Part shown: positions 32,363-43,042 of the stretch, in pieces
Position numbering within the stretch: position 1 is the stretch's first letter
Layout of the letters: each line of letters starts with the position of its first letter
Source of the DNA: Tricholomella constricta
Taxonomy: Eukaryota > Basidiomycota > Agaricomycetes > Agaricales > Lyophyllaceae
Assembly (NCBI GenBank): GCA_013368375.1
Contig: JAACJP010000002.1
Span: 1,798,001 to 1,862,000, forward strand
Length of the DNA: 64,000 nt
Direction of reading: 5' to 3'
Program-made: the position numbers and the translations under genes
Notes under the pieces: generated by a model
Database searches by the model: none
Seen by the model: only the letters and a program-made list of their open reading frames with translations
Told to the model about the DNA's origin: nothing

Positions 32363-33141
32363 TTTCATGTAGGGCGTGGATAGGATTTCTGATAAGCTGA
32401 ATGTCATTTGATTTGCTACGCTTTCCGTGGACGGCGATGAGCTCAACGGCAAGAATAATATATCTGACATAGGACTACATACTGCTACTCGTATATACAA
32501 ATATGGTGTTATCGAGCCGTGACCTGTATCTACCGTGTGTCTTATAATGCCATAGAGATGTGCACCTGGGCTATGGCTGCCTACACACAGGGGGACTAGC
32601 TACGATGCTCTTACAACTACATCAGCTATGGAGCGCTTTGGCGCAATTGACTTTTTTCCAGATGTTCCCTGTAGGTTTATCCTTAAACATTTCACTTCCA
32701 ATTGCCGTGATCAGCAGGTCCTTCAGGCGGCAGGCTCCCGCACTAGCGCGACCCCCGAACGCTCTCTCTCTTTCTCTGTGGTCAGTGATATTAGTCGGAA
32801 TACTATTTATGTCAGCATCGGGCACGGCTCGGTGATCATCAAATATCTCATTACCACCTTCCTTTAGGGGTCTATCGTCTCAATTCAAAAGCACGCAAAT
32901 GCTGTGTCAGATTTTAGTAAGTGTAGGGTAGGGCCAAGTCGGAGTGCGCAAGTCTACTGGAGATAGTGCCTTCCAGCATTTTCCCATCAGCCGGCTGACC
33001 AGCTTGAGATCTTCGGTCTTGATGATCTTTTACCTGCCGCATAGCGGACGATTCTCCACGTAACTCTCGCCCTTCAGCGTACAATAATCCCAGTACAAGC
33101 CTCGGACACCATCCAGTTCAAGACCTTTTTCTTACCATCCC
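32363..33141. other. Gap, no gene supported; possible right flank of the Plavaka element
   Basis: Short overlapping frames at 32560-32870 on both strands have no recognised relatives. No terminal repeat matching the left flank was found by eye. The last approximately 150 bp form the 5' region of the GNAT paralogue. Confidence 0.3.
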
Positions 33142-33369
33142 ATGTCTCCGCAGGATACACCCACTCTTACCTCGATAGCAGCCAAAAATGGCATCCGCAT
33201 CAGATATTTCCGACGCATGGACGCTCCTAAGGTACGGGAGCTCTTCATGCTCGCCATGGCGAACGGCCGTACGTCGCATCCCTCTCTTCCCCCGCGCCCT
33301 CTCCTCAAAAAAAAAATTAACTCATTGGAGTGCATCCATTATCACCGCACAGCGGGATCCCCACGACGC

Positions 33370-33377
33370 GTCGCACT
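33370..33377 (+). repeat. Left 8-bp target-site duplication of the KDZ element
   Basis: GTCGCACT lies immediately left of the inserted element, inside exon 2 of the GNAT paralogue. The identical octamer lies at 45922-45929. Confidence 0.85.
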
Positions 33378-33494
33378 CGCATATATACACACATACACTT
33401 AAGCCTACCTTCATTTTGTAAGAACGTATGGCTGAAGTCTAGCCTACTTTTCGTAGAGCTTCGAGACGGTCTTCAGTTTAATTTTTTTGCCCAG

Positions 33495-33660
33495 CACACC
33501 TCAATCCTAACAAGTCTACCATACCAAACCGTGTAGCGTACTTCAAATAGATTCAAGCCAGCTTGAAAAAGTTCAATATATTTTGAGCGTACCTCAATCC
33601 TAACGAGTCTACCATACCAAACCGTGTAGCGTACTTCAAAAAGCCTACTTGAACCCTAAG
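33495..33660. repeat. Sub-terminal direct repeats at the left end of the KDZ element
   Basis: The segment CCTCAATCCTAACAAGTCTACC with the following ATACCAAACCGTGTAGCGTACTTCAAA occurs twice, with one or two substitutions, at about 33499 and 33593. Shorter copies of AAGTCTACCAT follow. Such sub-terminal repeats are typical transposase-binding arrays. Confidence 0.7.
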
Positions 33661-33749
33661 ATACAGCAAGTCTACCATGACCGCGAGTCTACCAGGCCCT
33701 AGCCGTCGAGTCAGCCGATGAAAGGTCTACTCAGCCTATACAGGCTACA

Positions 33750-36700
33750 TCAATACAATAAGATTTCGACATATGACGAGCGTACCTTGAGTGCTTTCTC
33801 AAACACGGCTTGACAGTCTGTCGCCAGTCGCCTATACATGGCAGCCTGTCGGTGGCAGTACGCCGCTCGCCCGCCTTTCGTCGCCATCCCGAGCTCATTC
33901 CAAACTTCTGCCATCCTTGAGAACGATGCCACGCTGCGTCGAAACTCCTCCTTCAGGATCTCCTTCTCCTCTCGTGATCTATCACGCGCTGCTCGATCGC
34001 GGAACCACTTGACCCGATCCACTGCCGTCCATTAGCACTGAGCCAGGTGAGCTATTTGAGGACACTTACTTTCAACACTCCATTCCGACTCCTCTTCAGG
34101 GGTCATACCAATACGTCGTCCAACGTGCCAGAACCACGGGTCCTGCTTCTTTGCATCACCCAGCTTGTGGCGTTCAGTCACGTTCTTCTGCCACAGCTGT
34201 TCTTTGAGCAGAGGTTGCAGTGCCTTGTCATCCGGGTCAAGGCCGAGCGCGAGGAGCTTTTTGTACACGCGTTGGTACCGCTCCATTGCTGAGGTCTTTT
34301 CTAATTGGAGGGTGCGGAGATATTGCTGCGCGCGGGTGTTGGATTGTTGTCCGTGGACATTAATTTGCTTGAACTGGAGGTTAGCGTTGACTGTCTTGAT
34401 AGCCAGTCGAACCTCAGCGAGGGCATCGTGCGCTTGACCTTCGCGCAGTTGGTATTCGACCCGGGCCAAGGACTCGAGCCCTAGAGCGCTGCGTCGAGTG
34501 ACGGTGAAGTCGGAGGGGAGCAGGAGAGGGATATCCTCGGTTGCGATAGCTTCTGTCGAAGTCACGTCGCTTAGCAGAGCAGGAAAGATCGTCAGTTGTT
34601 CTTGACGCCAACCGGCAAGCTCTTGAGCAAGCCTGGCACGTGGACTCGACATCTGAGCATCGGTTTTGGATTTGGAGGATAGCTGGGCCCTGCGAAGTAT
34701 GTATTAGATGTGCAGTTGCGAGTAGAATAAGTGTACATACTGTTTCTCCTCAAGCTGTAGCCCTGTGTTCAGAAAGGATGCGAGGCCTGCTTGATTATCA
34801 TCGCCACTAGAGGCAGTCAATTCTGCACTCGCTAAAGCCTGATACACCCGGTTCAATGACGGTGGCCCTTTGAACTGGTCAAGATCTTGAAGATGTCAAT
34901 GGCCGTGTCGACTTACCTCCTTCCAGCTGTACCTCATATACGCTCTGGACAACCCCTTTTGATATGATCTTCGGCCTTGTATCCATTGTCTCCCACCGTG
35001 CGATCAGATCCGGTGCATGCACATTAGTCAATGCAGCAAAATCATCCTCCCGCGTTTGAAGGGTCTTGACGCACGCAGTATACATACGATGAAGTGTTGC
35101 GGCTGTAGATCTAGATCAGATTTATTCTTTGCCGATGGATAAAATACTAACCGATCTGATGAACTTTCGTCCAGTTCCAATATCCAAAGAAATCGTCGAG
35201 GCTATCGTGGCGATGACCATCGTTCTGCTCCTTGGTGCTCCCCGCAGATTGATTTTGTTCCGCCCATCCACCTTCGATGTTCTCGCCCCAAGTCTCGCCA
35301 GAATACTTCAAGTAGTTAAAGGCCCACAAAAGCATGCAAATAAGAACATGGTTCACGACGTGCATCTTGGGAATTGCGCCCCGAATCTTCATGAGCAGAG
35401 GGACGACGTCCGGAAACCATTTCATAAAACGTTTCTCGAGATTGATACAATATTGACACCTAAAGCTAATGAGTTTCGAGTGGTTCTTCCCTAAGCAAGA
35501 TAACCGCACCATATATCATAGCTAATCATGATCCAGCGCAGGTGGCTGGCCTCGGCAATCGCGTGCGCCAATGCATAGTCGGTGTTCGCGAACCTGCAAG
35601 GCAGGATCAGTGAAAGTTCAAATGTGTAACACGAGCAGCTTACGCTTCGCCTTTGGTGAGGTCCACCGTTCCCTGTGGCATGTAACAGCCATGGCGGGCA
35701 CATTGGAAGGCGACGACGCCGCTCACCACGGCATTCTTGAATTTCGCAATGTTCTGCATCTTTCCTGCTTTGAGGTGAGGGCAGGTCGGTTCCTGCGAAA
35801 TACACCATGAGACAACGGCCACGATAGCCGAGGAGAAATGTACCTCTTCCGGATGAATGCCAACCCTTTTAAGATAGCCCTTGAATGGCTCGGTCAGTAC
35901 GAAATAGCCGTTGCCGTTGTTCAGAGCCGTGTCATCCGGATCATCATTTTTATGCTTGCGCTGGAGTCGAAAGTTTCCATCGGTGGATAGGAATAGGGTG
36001 TACTTGTGGCTATATCTAGTCAGCGATAAGGAATGTGCGTTGCAAAAAATCACTCACGTCTCATCGTCACGGGCAGCCCGGATCACAGCGTTGTCTACGT
36101 TGAAGCCGACCTCAGGGCAAGCTGGACATCGGACCGTGAGTGAGTTTGCGCGTCGGTGGGTAAGGATGTTGTCGATGCTGTGGGCCTGGCCACTCCGTCT
36201 GACAATAGCGAGGTGGCTCCATACACGTGAGACCTGATTAAACTCGCGATACCGATCCTGTGCATCGTAGAAGTCAGCCATTGTAGTACGAATACAGTAA
36301 AATACATACCGGCACATCCTGGGGGAAAGCATTGTTTGTCAGGCTGCGAAGGGTTCCAAAATAGTCGTAGGCAGATTTCTTCGACGTCAAGTTGCTGATG
36401 TGAAAGTGCTTGAGTACCGAGAACGTGAAAGCGGTTTCCGGTCGCTTGACAGTTGCAGGGAAGAATCGGGCGTGCACCAGTTGCTCTGCATCGGACAAAG
36501 CATCACAATGGCAATATTTGATCTGCATGCGATGAACACCGTTGATATGGACGATGACTGTGGGGCGGCCGATGGAGGTGGAAAGTGCGTTTGGGCACGG
36601 CCTGCCAAAGTGTCCCAACATCATAATGAAACCCAATTCAAAAAGTGATACGCGCTGGAAGAAACTGCCGGTCCATTGCTGGAGGAAGTGGAACGGCTGG

Positions 36701-37186
36701 TTCTGGTGTGCTTCGATGATGCAATCATGACATAGGAGATCGCACTGAGAGCATTCCGTGCATCGAAAAGCACTAGCAGCCGCGCCGCAGGGACAGTCCT
36801 GTCCGATACGAGGATGATACTCGGTTGATAGGATCGCATCTTGGAGAGTCTCGAAGCTTTTCGAAAAAGTTTCCATCACGACTGACGCGCCCTGCGTTCC
36901 ATCAGCATACCTTCTGTCCTGGTGATGAAGATACACGTACTTGTTTCCTAATTGGTTTTACTTCGGGTTCGGCGGTGGGTGAAGTGGGGTTGTAGGACGG
37001 AGTAGGCATGGAACATGTGGGAGGTGGTGCTGATACACGTCGACGCTTTGCCGTGGTTTCGTAGAATGTGCGCGTTGTCGTGCTCCCGGCTGCGAAGACT
37101 GCCCTGTTCAATTCAATGTCATCTTCCTTGTCGGACTCGCTGTCGTAACGGCCAACGACTCCTCGACGCTTGTGGGTACGGGACAT
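33750..37186 (-). CDS. KDZ transposase with CxC2 cysteine cluster, full length
   Basis: Eleven exons (high to low): 37186-36911, 36891-36310, 36257-36058, 36009-35844, 35792-35644, 35593-35510, 35459-35152, 35102-34917, 34885-34741, 34689-34070 and 34021-33750. They give 995 residues with consistent phases. After a basic, Pro-rich N-terminus comes the CxC2 zinc cluster (CPCG...FRCTECSQCDLLCHDC) with the usual HFLQQW. HYFGTLRSLTN-type and RCPACPEVGFN segments follow. The RNase-H-like core has STDGNFRL (Asp363), SYDIWCQYC (Asp484) and EGGWAEQNQSAGSTKE (Glu548 candidate), with GHRHDSLDDFFGYWNW after it. The C-terminal helical part ends KWFRDRAARDRSREE. It would mobilise the 12.5-kb element. Confidence 0.88.
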
Positions 37187-37714
37187 TGGACAGGAAGGGG
37201 CTAGCTACAGAACGAGTGGTGTGCGCGTTAGTATGAAATAAAATCTCTCTGGCCAGCACGAGAACAATAATGGTGGCAGCATTGTACGGCAATGGCTCCT
37301 CGACATCGATCGGGGAGGAAAGGACAATACAATAGCAGCAGAATGAAGTGGCGTATGCGCCGTGACGCGGAACAAGAGAACAAGGCATGTTCTGGCCACA
37401 ACGAGAACAAGAGTAGAGGCAGCATTCTACGGGACCTCACAATCGCTGCCAGAGCAAATCGTGTGGGTGATCGAAGATCTGACCCCAACTCATCGACGAG
37501 AACAATAGCAGAGGCAGCAGTCTACGGGACCTCACGATCGCTGCCAGAGCAGATCGTGTGGGCGATCGAAGATCTGACCCCAACTCATGAAGGCCACTGT
37601 TCGAAGCAAAATATTGTAAAATTCGTTATCTCTTTACCTAGGTGAGATAACGTCTGTCAAAAATATATATATGTGCGCTTTAGTTGTGCGCTTGGATAGT
37701 CATAGCCTGATGTT
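37187..37714. repeat. Spacer in the KDZ element with a 95-bp direct repeat
   Basis: Two head-to-tail copies start near 37401 and 37496 and share ACGAGAACAA, TCTACGGGACCTCAC, ATCGCTGCCAGAGCA and GATCGAAGATCTGACCCCA. A more diverged third copy lies near 37256. The rest is AT-rich 3' flank. Confidence 0.7.
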
Positions 37715-39924
37715 TTATAGCATGAGCTGGTCAAATGGTACTATACGCGTCATGTCATAACAGATGTTGGGCGCCGGATTCAAGTGCTCAAGAAGGGGCG
37801 GCGGGGGCTCAAAGCCGGGCACGTCATGAGAAAGACGACGAGGGACAATAGGCGCGCGGCGGAAGTGATTGAAGAAGGTCTGCGTATAGTATTTTGCGAC
37901 GGCTTCCTCCAAACTTCGAACTTCATCGGCCTTCCATCGCCAACTGTCGACGTGGATAATGGCTGGCTGTTTCCCGGGCCAAGTCCTCATGAGCCGCTGA
38001 AGTTCCAACAAGTAGCGACAGCGTTCTTCCTCGTTGTAGCTTGCGATGCCGTGATTGGCTTCAGACAGCGGCGCGACGAGGAGTTGTCCTCCGGGAAAGC
38101 AATCGGCAACACGTTGTTGTTCTTGCCCAAGATCGAAGTCGGCGGCCCCACGACGGATGAAAATGTGCAACGCGAGAAGCTCCTGGCGAAAATTAAGCTC
38201 CGCCAGCTCCCACAAGATCTCCTCAAAGTCCTTGTCCTGAAGATCCCCGAATGGTTTGCCCTGCCAAGTTTCGTTACCATGGGCAACTTCGCCGATTGAG
38301 GTGTCCTCGGCGCTCAAGCAGTTCTGGAGAAAGTCAGACAACAGCTCCAGGCGTGTCGCGCTCTTCGTCTGACGATCCCCTCTCTTCCTATCGGCGCCGG
38401 ATGAGCTTTGTTGCAGCCAGTCGAGCCCAAGCAAATCTCTCCAAGCCTTCCCAGACATCGGCCGCGCATTCGAATCGTTGACGCTGAGGCGATGGATGAG
38501 AACCGCGCGATAACGAAGCCAGGCACGGAGGGTCGATGCACGCCGGTCTCGTTTCTCGTAGGCAATGAACGACGCGGGTTCCGGGAATGCATACCCAAAG
38601 TCGGAGCCCAGAACATCTTGGTTGACGAAGTTGCTGGGCGATTGATCGACGCCGCGGAGCGCATCACGCCATACCGGGATCGCGGGAGGAAGGATGGCGT
38701 CTGGGAGATCTTCGAACTTGCTGCGACCCTGCGGCTCGTATATGGCCTTGTTTTTCTTGCGCTGGGCATCTATGATGTCCTTGTCAATTGTAGGTAATTC
38801 AAACATTGCGATAAGAACTTACAGGGGCTGTACCGTTGCGTGCGAGCCTTACGATCTGTCATCGGCACATCGGGAGGTGGAACCACGGGTTGCTCCATCC
38901 GGTGGGCGTTGAATGGGTTGCAGGTTGTGTGGAAATATCGAGTGAAACGCCGCATTGCCGTATATTTGGCCAGTTGCATCGCAGACCCGCGATAGACGAC
39001 GTTGTAGGAGGGCTTGGATGCAGCGAGCGGAATGAAACCTTCGGCGCGCTTTGCAGTGACCACTTCGTTGATGCACAGCGTAAGGACATCCACACGGTGG
39101 TGAACAAGGAATACAGGTATTTTTGCCCTAAATAATTCCTCGCAGACGCCGATGTTGGTAGTGAATGCCCCCATTACCGGTGCGACTGGCGTCGCTGCAT
39201 CCACCTCTAACCGGCCACTAATACGCGGTTGATAGATGTCCCGCCAGTCGAGCGCAGCTTGTAGCTCGGAGTACAGACGCTGAACCTCGCGTACGGCGAG
39301 TCGTGCACGACTGAATGTCGTCGGTAAGGAGGTGAGTCGATCAAGGAAGGAATTGAGGATGGGAGGGATCTCCCGAGCTGGGGGGTAATTGTCGTAGACG
39401 GCACTCCGTGCTTTTTCCATCAGCAGAATGCAGGGTTTTCGAAGGCGGCTGAGCATATGAGGAGAGAAGCGCCCGATCTGATAAAATAGACGGTCCTCGC
39501 ACACAAATTCGGATTCTGCAGGGAGCCACCACATAATTACCACGGGGTCACTGTGATCGCGGGGTGGATAACGAATGACTGATAGGTATGGGAGATCCGC
39601 GATGTAAGGCTGCGGCCACATCAGTGGGTCATCATCTCCATAGCGTAGATCCTCGCGCAGGAACACCGGGCGATCTCCCCCCAGAGGCGGATACCGTAGT
39701 CTCTTAGAATTCGGCGAAGTCACTACATAGTTTCCCTCCCCAACGATGGCAGCAACTAAGCCATCGGTCGGCCGAATATCTGACGAACTGTGAAAACAAT
39801 TTTTAAACATAAAGGAAAGGGACTTACTGGCTGGGTTGAACTGGAGTTTCTGACGCAGGAGTAGTTCAGGCTTCGCCAACAAGGCTTCCGCAGTTGGGGG
39901 TTCGATATACTGGCTTGACATCAC
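37715..39924 (-). CDS. Large uncharacterised passenger protein of the KDZ element
   Basis: Exons 39924-38823 and 38769-37715 give 718 residues. The intron (GTAAGT...CATAG) is in phase. It starts MMSSQYIEPPTAEALL. Features are FVCEDRLFYQIGRFSPHMLSRLRKP, a region NIGVCEELFRAKIPVFLVH and a C-terminal half rich in Trp and charged residues ending DMTRIVPFDQLML. I have seen such proteins as anonymous neighbours of KDZ transposases but know no domain. There is no signal peptide, membrane segment or zinc cluster. The length, intact frame and position argue that it is maintained with the element. A GT-AG pair at about 39833-39794 would break the frame, so that stretch is read through. Confidence 0.7.
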
Positions 39925-40290
39925 GAATCGCCGCGTTGTTTGAAAAAGACCACAGATAGATATCAGCCGACGTCATGTCGAGCCGAAAGAGAATACCAAA
40001 GGTAAATCTCAAAGTGCAATCTGGGTAGAAGGAACGTCCGCAGGCTATGAAGATTAGTTGACAGTAAGTAGTTACATAGATGAAAAAAACTTACCGTTGA
40101 TTGTGGTGACGAACTTTCGAACTCAAGGTGCGAGGTCAAAGAGTCCGTAGGCTATGATGAATCGCCGCGTTGGTTGAAGAAGACCACAGATAGAAATCAG
40201 CCGACGTCACGTCGAGCCGAAAGAGAATACCAAAGGTATATCTCAAAGTGCAATCTGGGTCGAAGGAACGTCCGCAGGCTATGAAGCTCA
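39925..40290. repeat. Spaced direct repeats upstream of the passenger gene
   Basis: A block starting GAATCGCCGCGTTG at 39925 recurs at 40159 (period 234 bp) with the shared stretches AAGACCACAGATAG, CAGCCGACGTCA, GTCGAGCCGAAAGAGAATAC and GGAACGTCCGCAGGCTATGA. A third, shorter copy lies near 40426. They sit directly before the start codon of the minus-strand gene, so they may be promoter repeats. Confidence 0.75.
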
Positions 40291-40742
40291 GGTGTCAGTG
40301 CGTAGTTAGAGAAATCAACGAACTTACCGTGGATTGTAGAACTTTCAAACTCAAGTCGGATGTAACGAAAGTGTAGTATAATATGACAAAGTGTATTCTA
40401 GCCAGGACGTAGTCTAAAGGAGCGCAATCAGCCGACGACACGTCGAGCTGAACGAGAATACCAAGGGTATATCTCGCGGTGGGACGGTTGTTCGGGTCCA
40501 AGCAGCAGCTGGCAGCGTAGAATATGCAGCGAATGAAGGAGGGGAGACACGTCGTCCACTCTGCACTGGTGCGCTGAGTTTGAAATATAATTTCCCGCGC
40601 TTGAGCCAAGTGGGCCAGACCTTATCGGCAATGCCCGCAAATTGCACGCTCAAGCCAAGTGGCCAAACAAGCGTGACCTTTTGGCAATGCCCGTGCGGAC
40701 GCCATCCATTTTTTGACTTCCCATTATCTTGACCTTCACCAC
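40291..40742. other. Spacer in the KDZ element, no gene supported
   Basis: It includes the third degenerate copy of the 39925 repeat family and two similar stretches containing AAGCCAAGTGG and the ATGCCCG element (about 40600-40700). No coding frame is convincing. Confidence 0.35.
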
Positions 40743-41228
40743 CATCGGGGCAGACATCGTCTCCCGCCTGCTCGACCTGGCGTCGGCAGTGATCCTCCCC
40801 TCCTCTCCTCCTCTCTGCCTGGATCAAGCACCCCCGCCTTTTGTCATCAACATCGGGGCAGACATTTGTCTCCCGCCTGCTCGACCTGGCGTCGGCAGTG
40901 ATCCTCCCCTCCTCTCCTCCTCTCTGCCTGGATCAAGCACCCCCGCCTTTTGTCATCAACATCGGGGCAGACATTCGTCTCCCGCCTGCTCGACCTGGCG
41001 TCGGCAGTGATCCTCCCCTCCTCTCCTCCTCTCTGCCTGGATCAAGCACCCCCGCCTTTTGTCATCAACATCGGGGCAGACATTCGTCTCCCGCCTGCTC
41101 GACCTGGCGTCGGCAGTGATCCTCCCCTCCTCTCCTCCTCTCTGCCTGGATCAAGCACCCCCGCCTTTTGTCATCAACATCGGGGCAGACATTCGTCTCC
41201 CGCCTGCTCGACCTGGCGTCGGCAGTGA
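40743..41228 (+). repeat. 109-bp minisatellite inside the KDZ element
   Basis: Units start at CATCGGGGCAGACAT at 40743, 40851, 40960, 41069 and 41178: four full copies and a partial one. They are nearly identical; the first unit is one base shorter. The unit includes TCTCCCGCCTGCTCGACCTG and a pyrimidine-rich TCCTCCCCTCCTCTCCTCCT run. Because 109 is not a multiple of three, the open frames through it cycle between frames and are not a gene. Confidence 0.93.
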
Positions 41229-41569
41229 CTCCTCTCCTCCCCTCTTATTACGACCACCTTCATTCTGCCACTCGTACTTTCTTGCTCCACCTGGCGTTCA
41301 TCTCGGGCCCTGGATTCCATTCAAGACATGTCCTGCCGCCGACGTACTGACTTGCTATAGTCCTCTATCTTTATTTCTATATATTACTTATATTACTTAG
41401 ACGTTCATACTTTATCTCTTTCGATCAGACCTGTCTCCTTGTACCTATTATTATGCTATATTGTTCTGCTTTGACCTGCCCGGACCGCCTCGCTTTGGCC
41501 TCTTAAAGTCTCTGATTTAAAGGGTGCATAATCGGTAAGGACTACTCCTTCAAAAATACACAATTATTC
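41229..41569. other. Leader region of the passenger gene at 41570
   Basis: Pyrimidine-rich, then AT-rich sequence between the minisatellite and the ATG at 41570. No TATA box is obvious. No gene seen. Confidence 0.35.
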
Positions 41570-42680
41570 ATGCCTCGCATTGCTTCTTCAACGACAGGCC
41601 GTGGTCACCCTCGGGCGGCCCCCTACTCTCAACAACCTATCACACATCGCTTAGGACCCCTCGCTGATGCCGACCCGGCACTCCGCGGCCTGAATAAATC
41701 TGCTGCCATCAAAATCAATGAGGAGCGGATAACGACAGCCATCGAATTCCTCGCGGCGCCATATAATGACCAGCGCCGAGTCCATGGTTGGGTCTACAGA
41801 ACGCCACAAGTATGCACAGGAAAATTAGCCTCAGCGAAGGGTGACGTCCTGGAGAACTCAAACATCGGACGGTGGTTTCAGATGGTGGTGAGTGGCATTT
41901 GTCCAGTGCGTCTAACACTGCGCTGATTTGACCGACATGTAGAAGAAGAAAAATAATACGTCCTGGACATTTACTTGGCTCACGCACACCTCGTTAGACG
42001 CGAACATTTTCCATGATGGCACTGAGTTGACAGCATGGTTCAATATTCGTGAGGAGCTCCAGCCCCGCCCCCGCCGCACAAATCGAGCAGTGCCCGTCCA
42101 GCCACTTTTGCTGTCATCCATACCCAGTCCTCCACCCACTCTGCGCGTGGCTAGTTCGAGTTTATCTCCACCAACCAGCCCTACGTATAATGACTTTCCC
42201 TCATCATCCGCCACTATAGTTCCATCTTCCCCTGTCTTGTTCTCTTCGCCCATACGACTCAACAATACTGTCACTGGCCATGATCCGAACGATAGGGACT
42301 TTACCTGTGGTGTGCGACTCTTTATCTGGAAATCGGTCAGTTCGAATTATCATCTGGTTGATTTGTTACTGAGCTGTCTACAGGATGCCCACAGCCATGT
42401 CGAAATAGCTGTCTTTCCTCGACGTGGTGATCGCAGCATTCATCTGCTGGACTTCAAGGTCCAGCTCGGAGTGTACGGAGTCGAGCTCGGGAATTCACTG
42501 GAACTCTACTCGCGGGGATGGCCCGAATGGCTCGAACATCGTTGGGCGGATCCTCTCGCAGTTGATTTCGCGGGGCAAGCCTTTTTTCTGAAGTACGCTA
42601 CCGTAGTTTCCCCTCCCTACTTCGATACAATATTCCACCTCTACAATAGCATTCGCAAGGGCAAAGCACGGGCCCACTAA
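41570..42680 (+). CDS. Uncharacterised passenger protein of the KDZ element, 335 aa
   Basis: Exons 41570-41887, 41943-42335 and 42384-42680 have introns with GTGAGT..GTAG and GTCAGT..ACAG ends and matching phases. The N-terminal part contains RIASSTTGRGHPRAAPYS and RVHGWVYRTPQV. A Ser/Pro-rich linker follows (about 135-215). The C-terminal part has DAHSHVEIAVFPRRGDRSIHL, then LELYSRGWPEWLEHRW and SPPYFDTIFHLYNSIRKG. No domain is recognised. It shares direction with the gene at 43043, 360 bp downstream. Confidence 0.65.
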
Positions 42681-43042
42681 TTACAAATTTCCTATACTTC
42701 CAATGTGTTGTTCACAAGGAAGGATTATCCTTCTATTGTCCCCTGAATTCCAGCGACGGCACAATTATCCCCATGACGGAACTTTTGGCCCTCTGTGCCC
42801 CTCGGGACATCTCGAGCAACTCAATGTACGTCTCTTTTGTCTCGATTTGTACTGAAGTAAGGAATGATCGTCGATACCCAGGCTCCTTGGCCCGCCGCCA
42901 CACCATTGACCTGAGGATGGCCCTCCAAGCGTGGACCTCTGCACGACTGTTGTTCAGAATGCCACAGTCAAAGCGGACCCAGGGCTAAAAGGACAGCTCT
43001 CGCAATTTTGCAGGCTTTCGCGTTCCCCTCGTTCTACGTATC
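42681..43042. other. Spacer between two passenger genes
   Basis: Short frames here (for example at 42773) show no similarity to known proteins. It probably contains the promoter of the gene at 43043. Confidence 0.35.

Noticed and set aside
36911..36951. Extra intron near the end of KDZ exon 1 (GTACGTG...CACCAG) creating an 8-nt exon
   Set aside because: Both versions keep the frame, but reading through is simpler and needs no 22-bp intron, which would be too short.
39794..39833. Intron in the 718-residue passenger gene (GTAAGTCCC...TTCACAG)
   Set aside because: Its removal breaks the reading frame, whereas read-through keeps a continuous protein; left unspliced with some doubt.
40729..41400. 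Series of nearly identical approximately 92-residue open frames starting every 109 bp
   Set aside because: They are the three frames of a 109-bp minisatellite; each frame repeats the same nucleotides and no frame carries through, so this is not a repeat protein or a CRISPR array (units are contiguous with no unique spacers).
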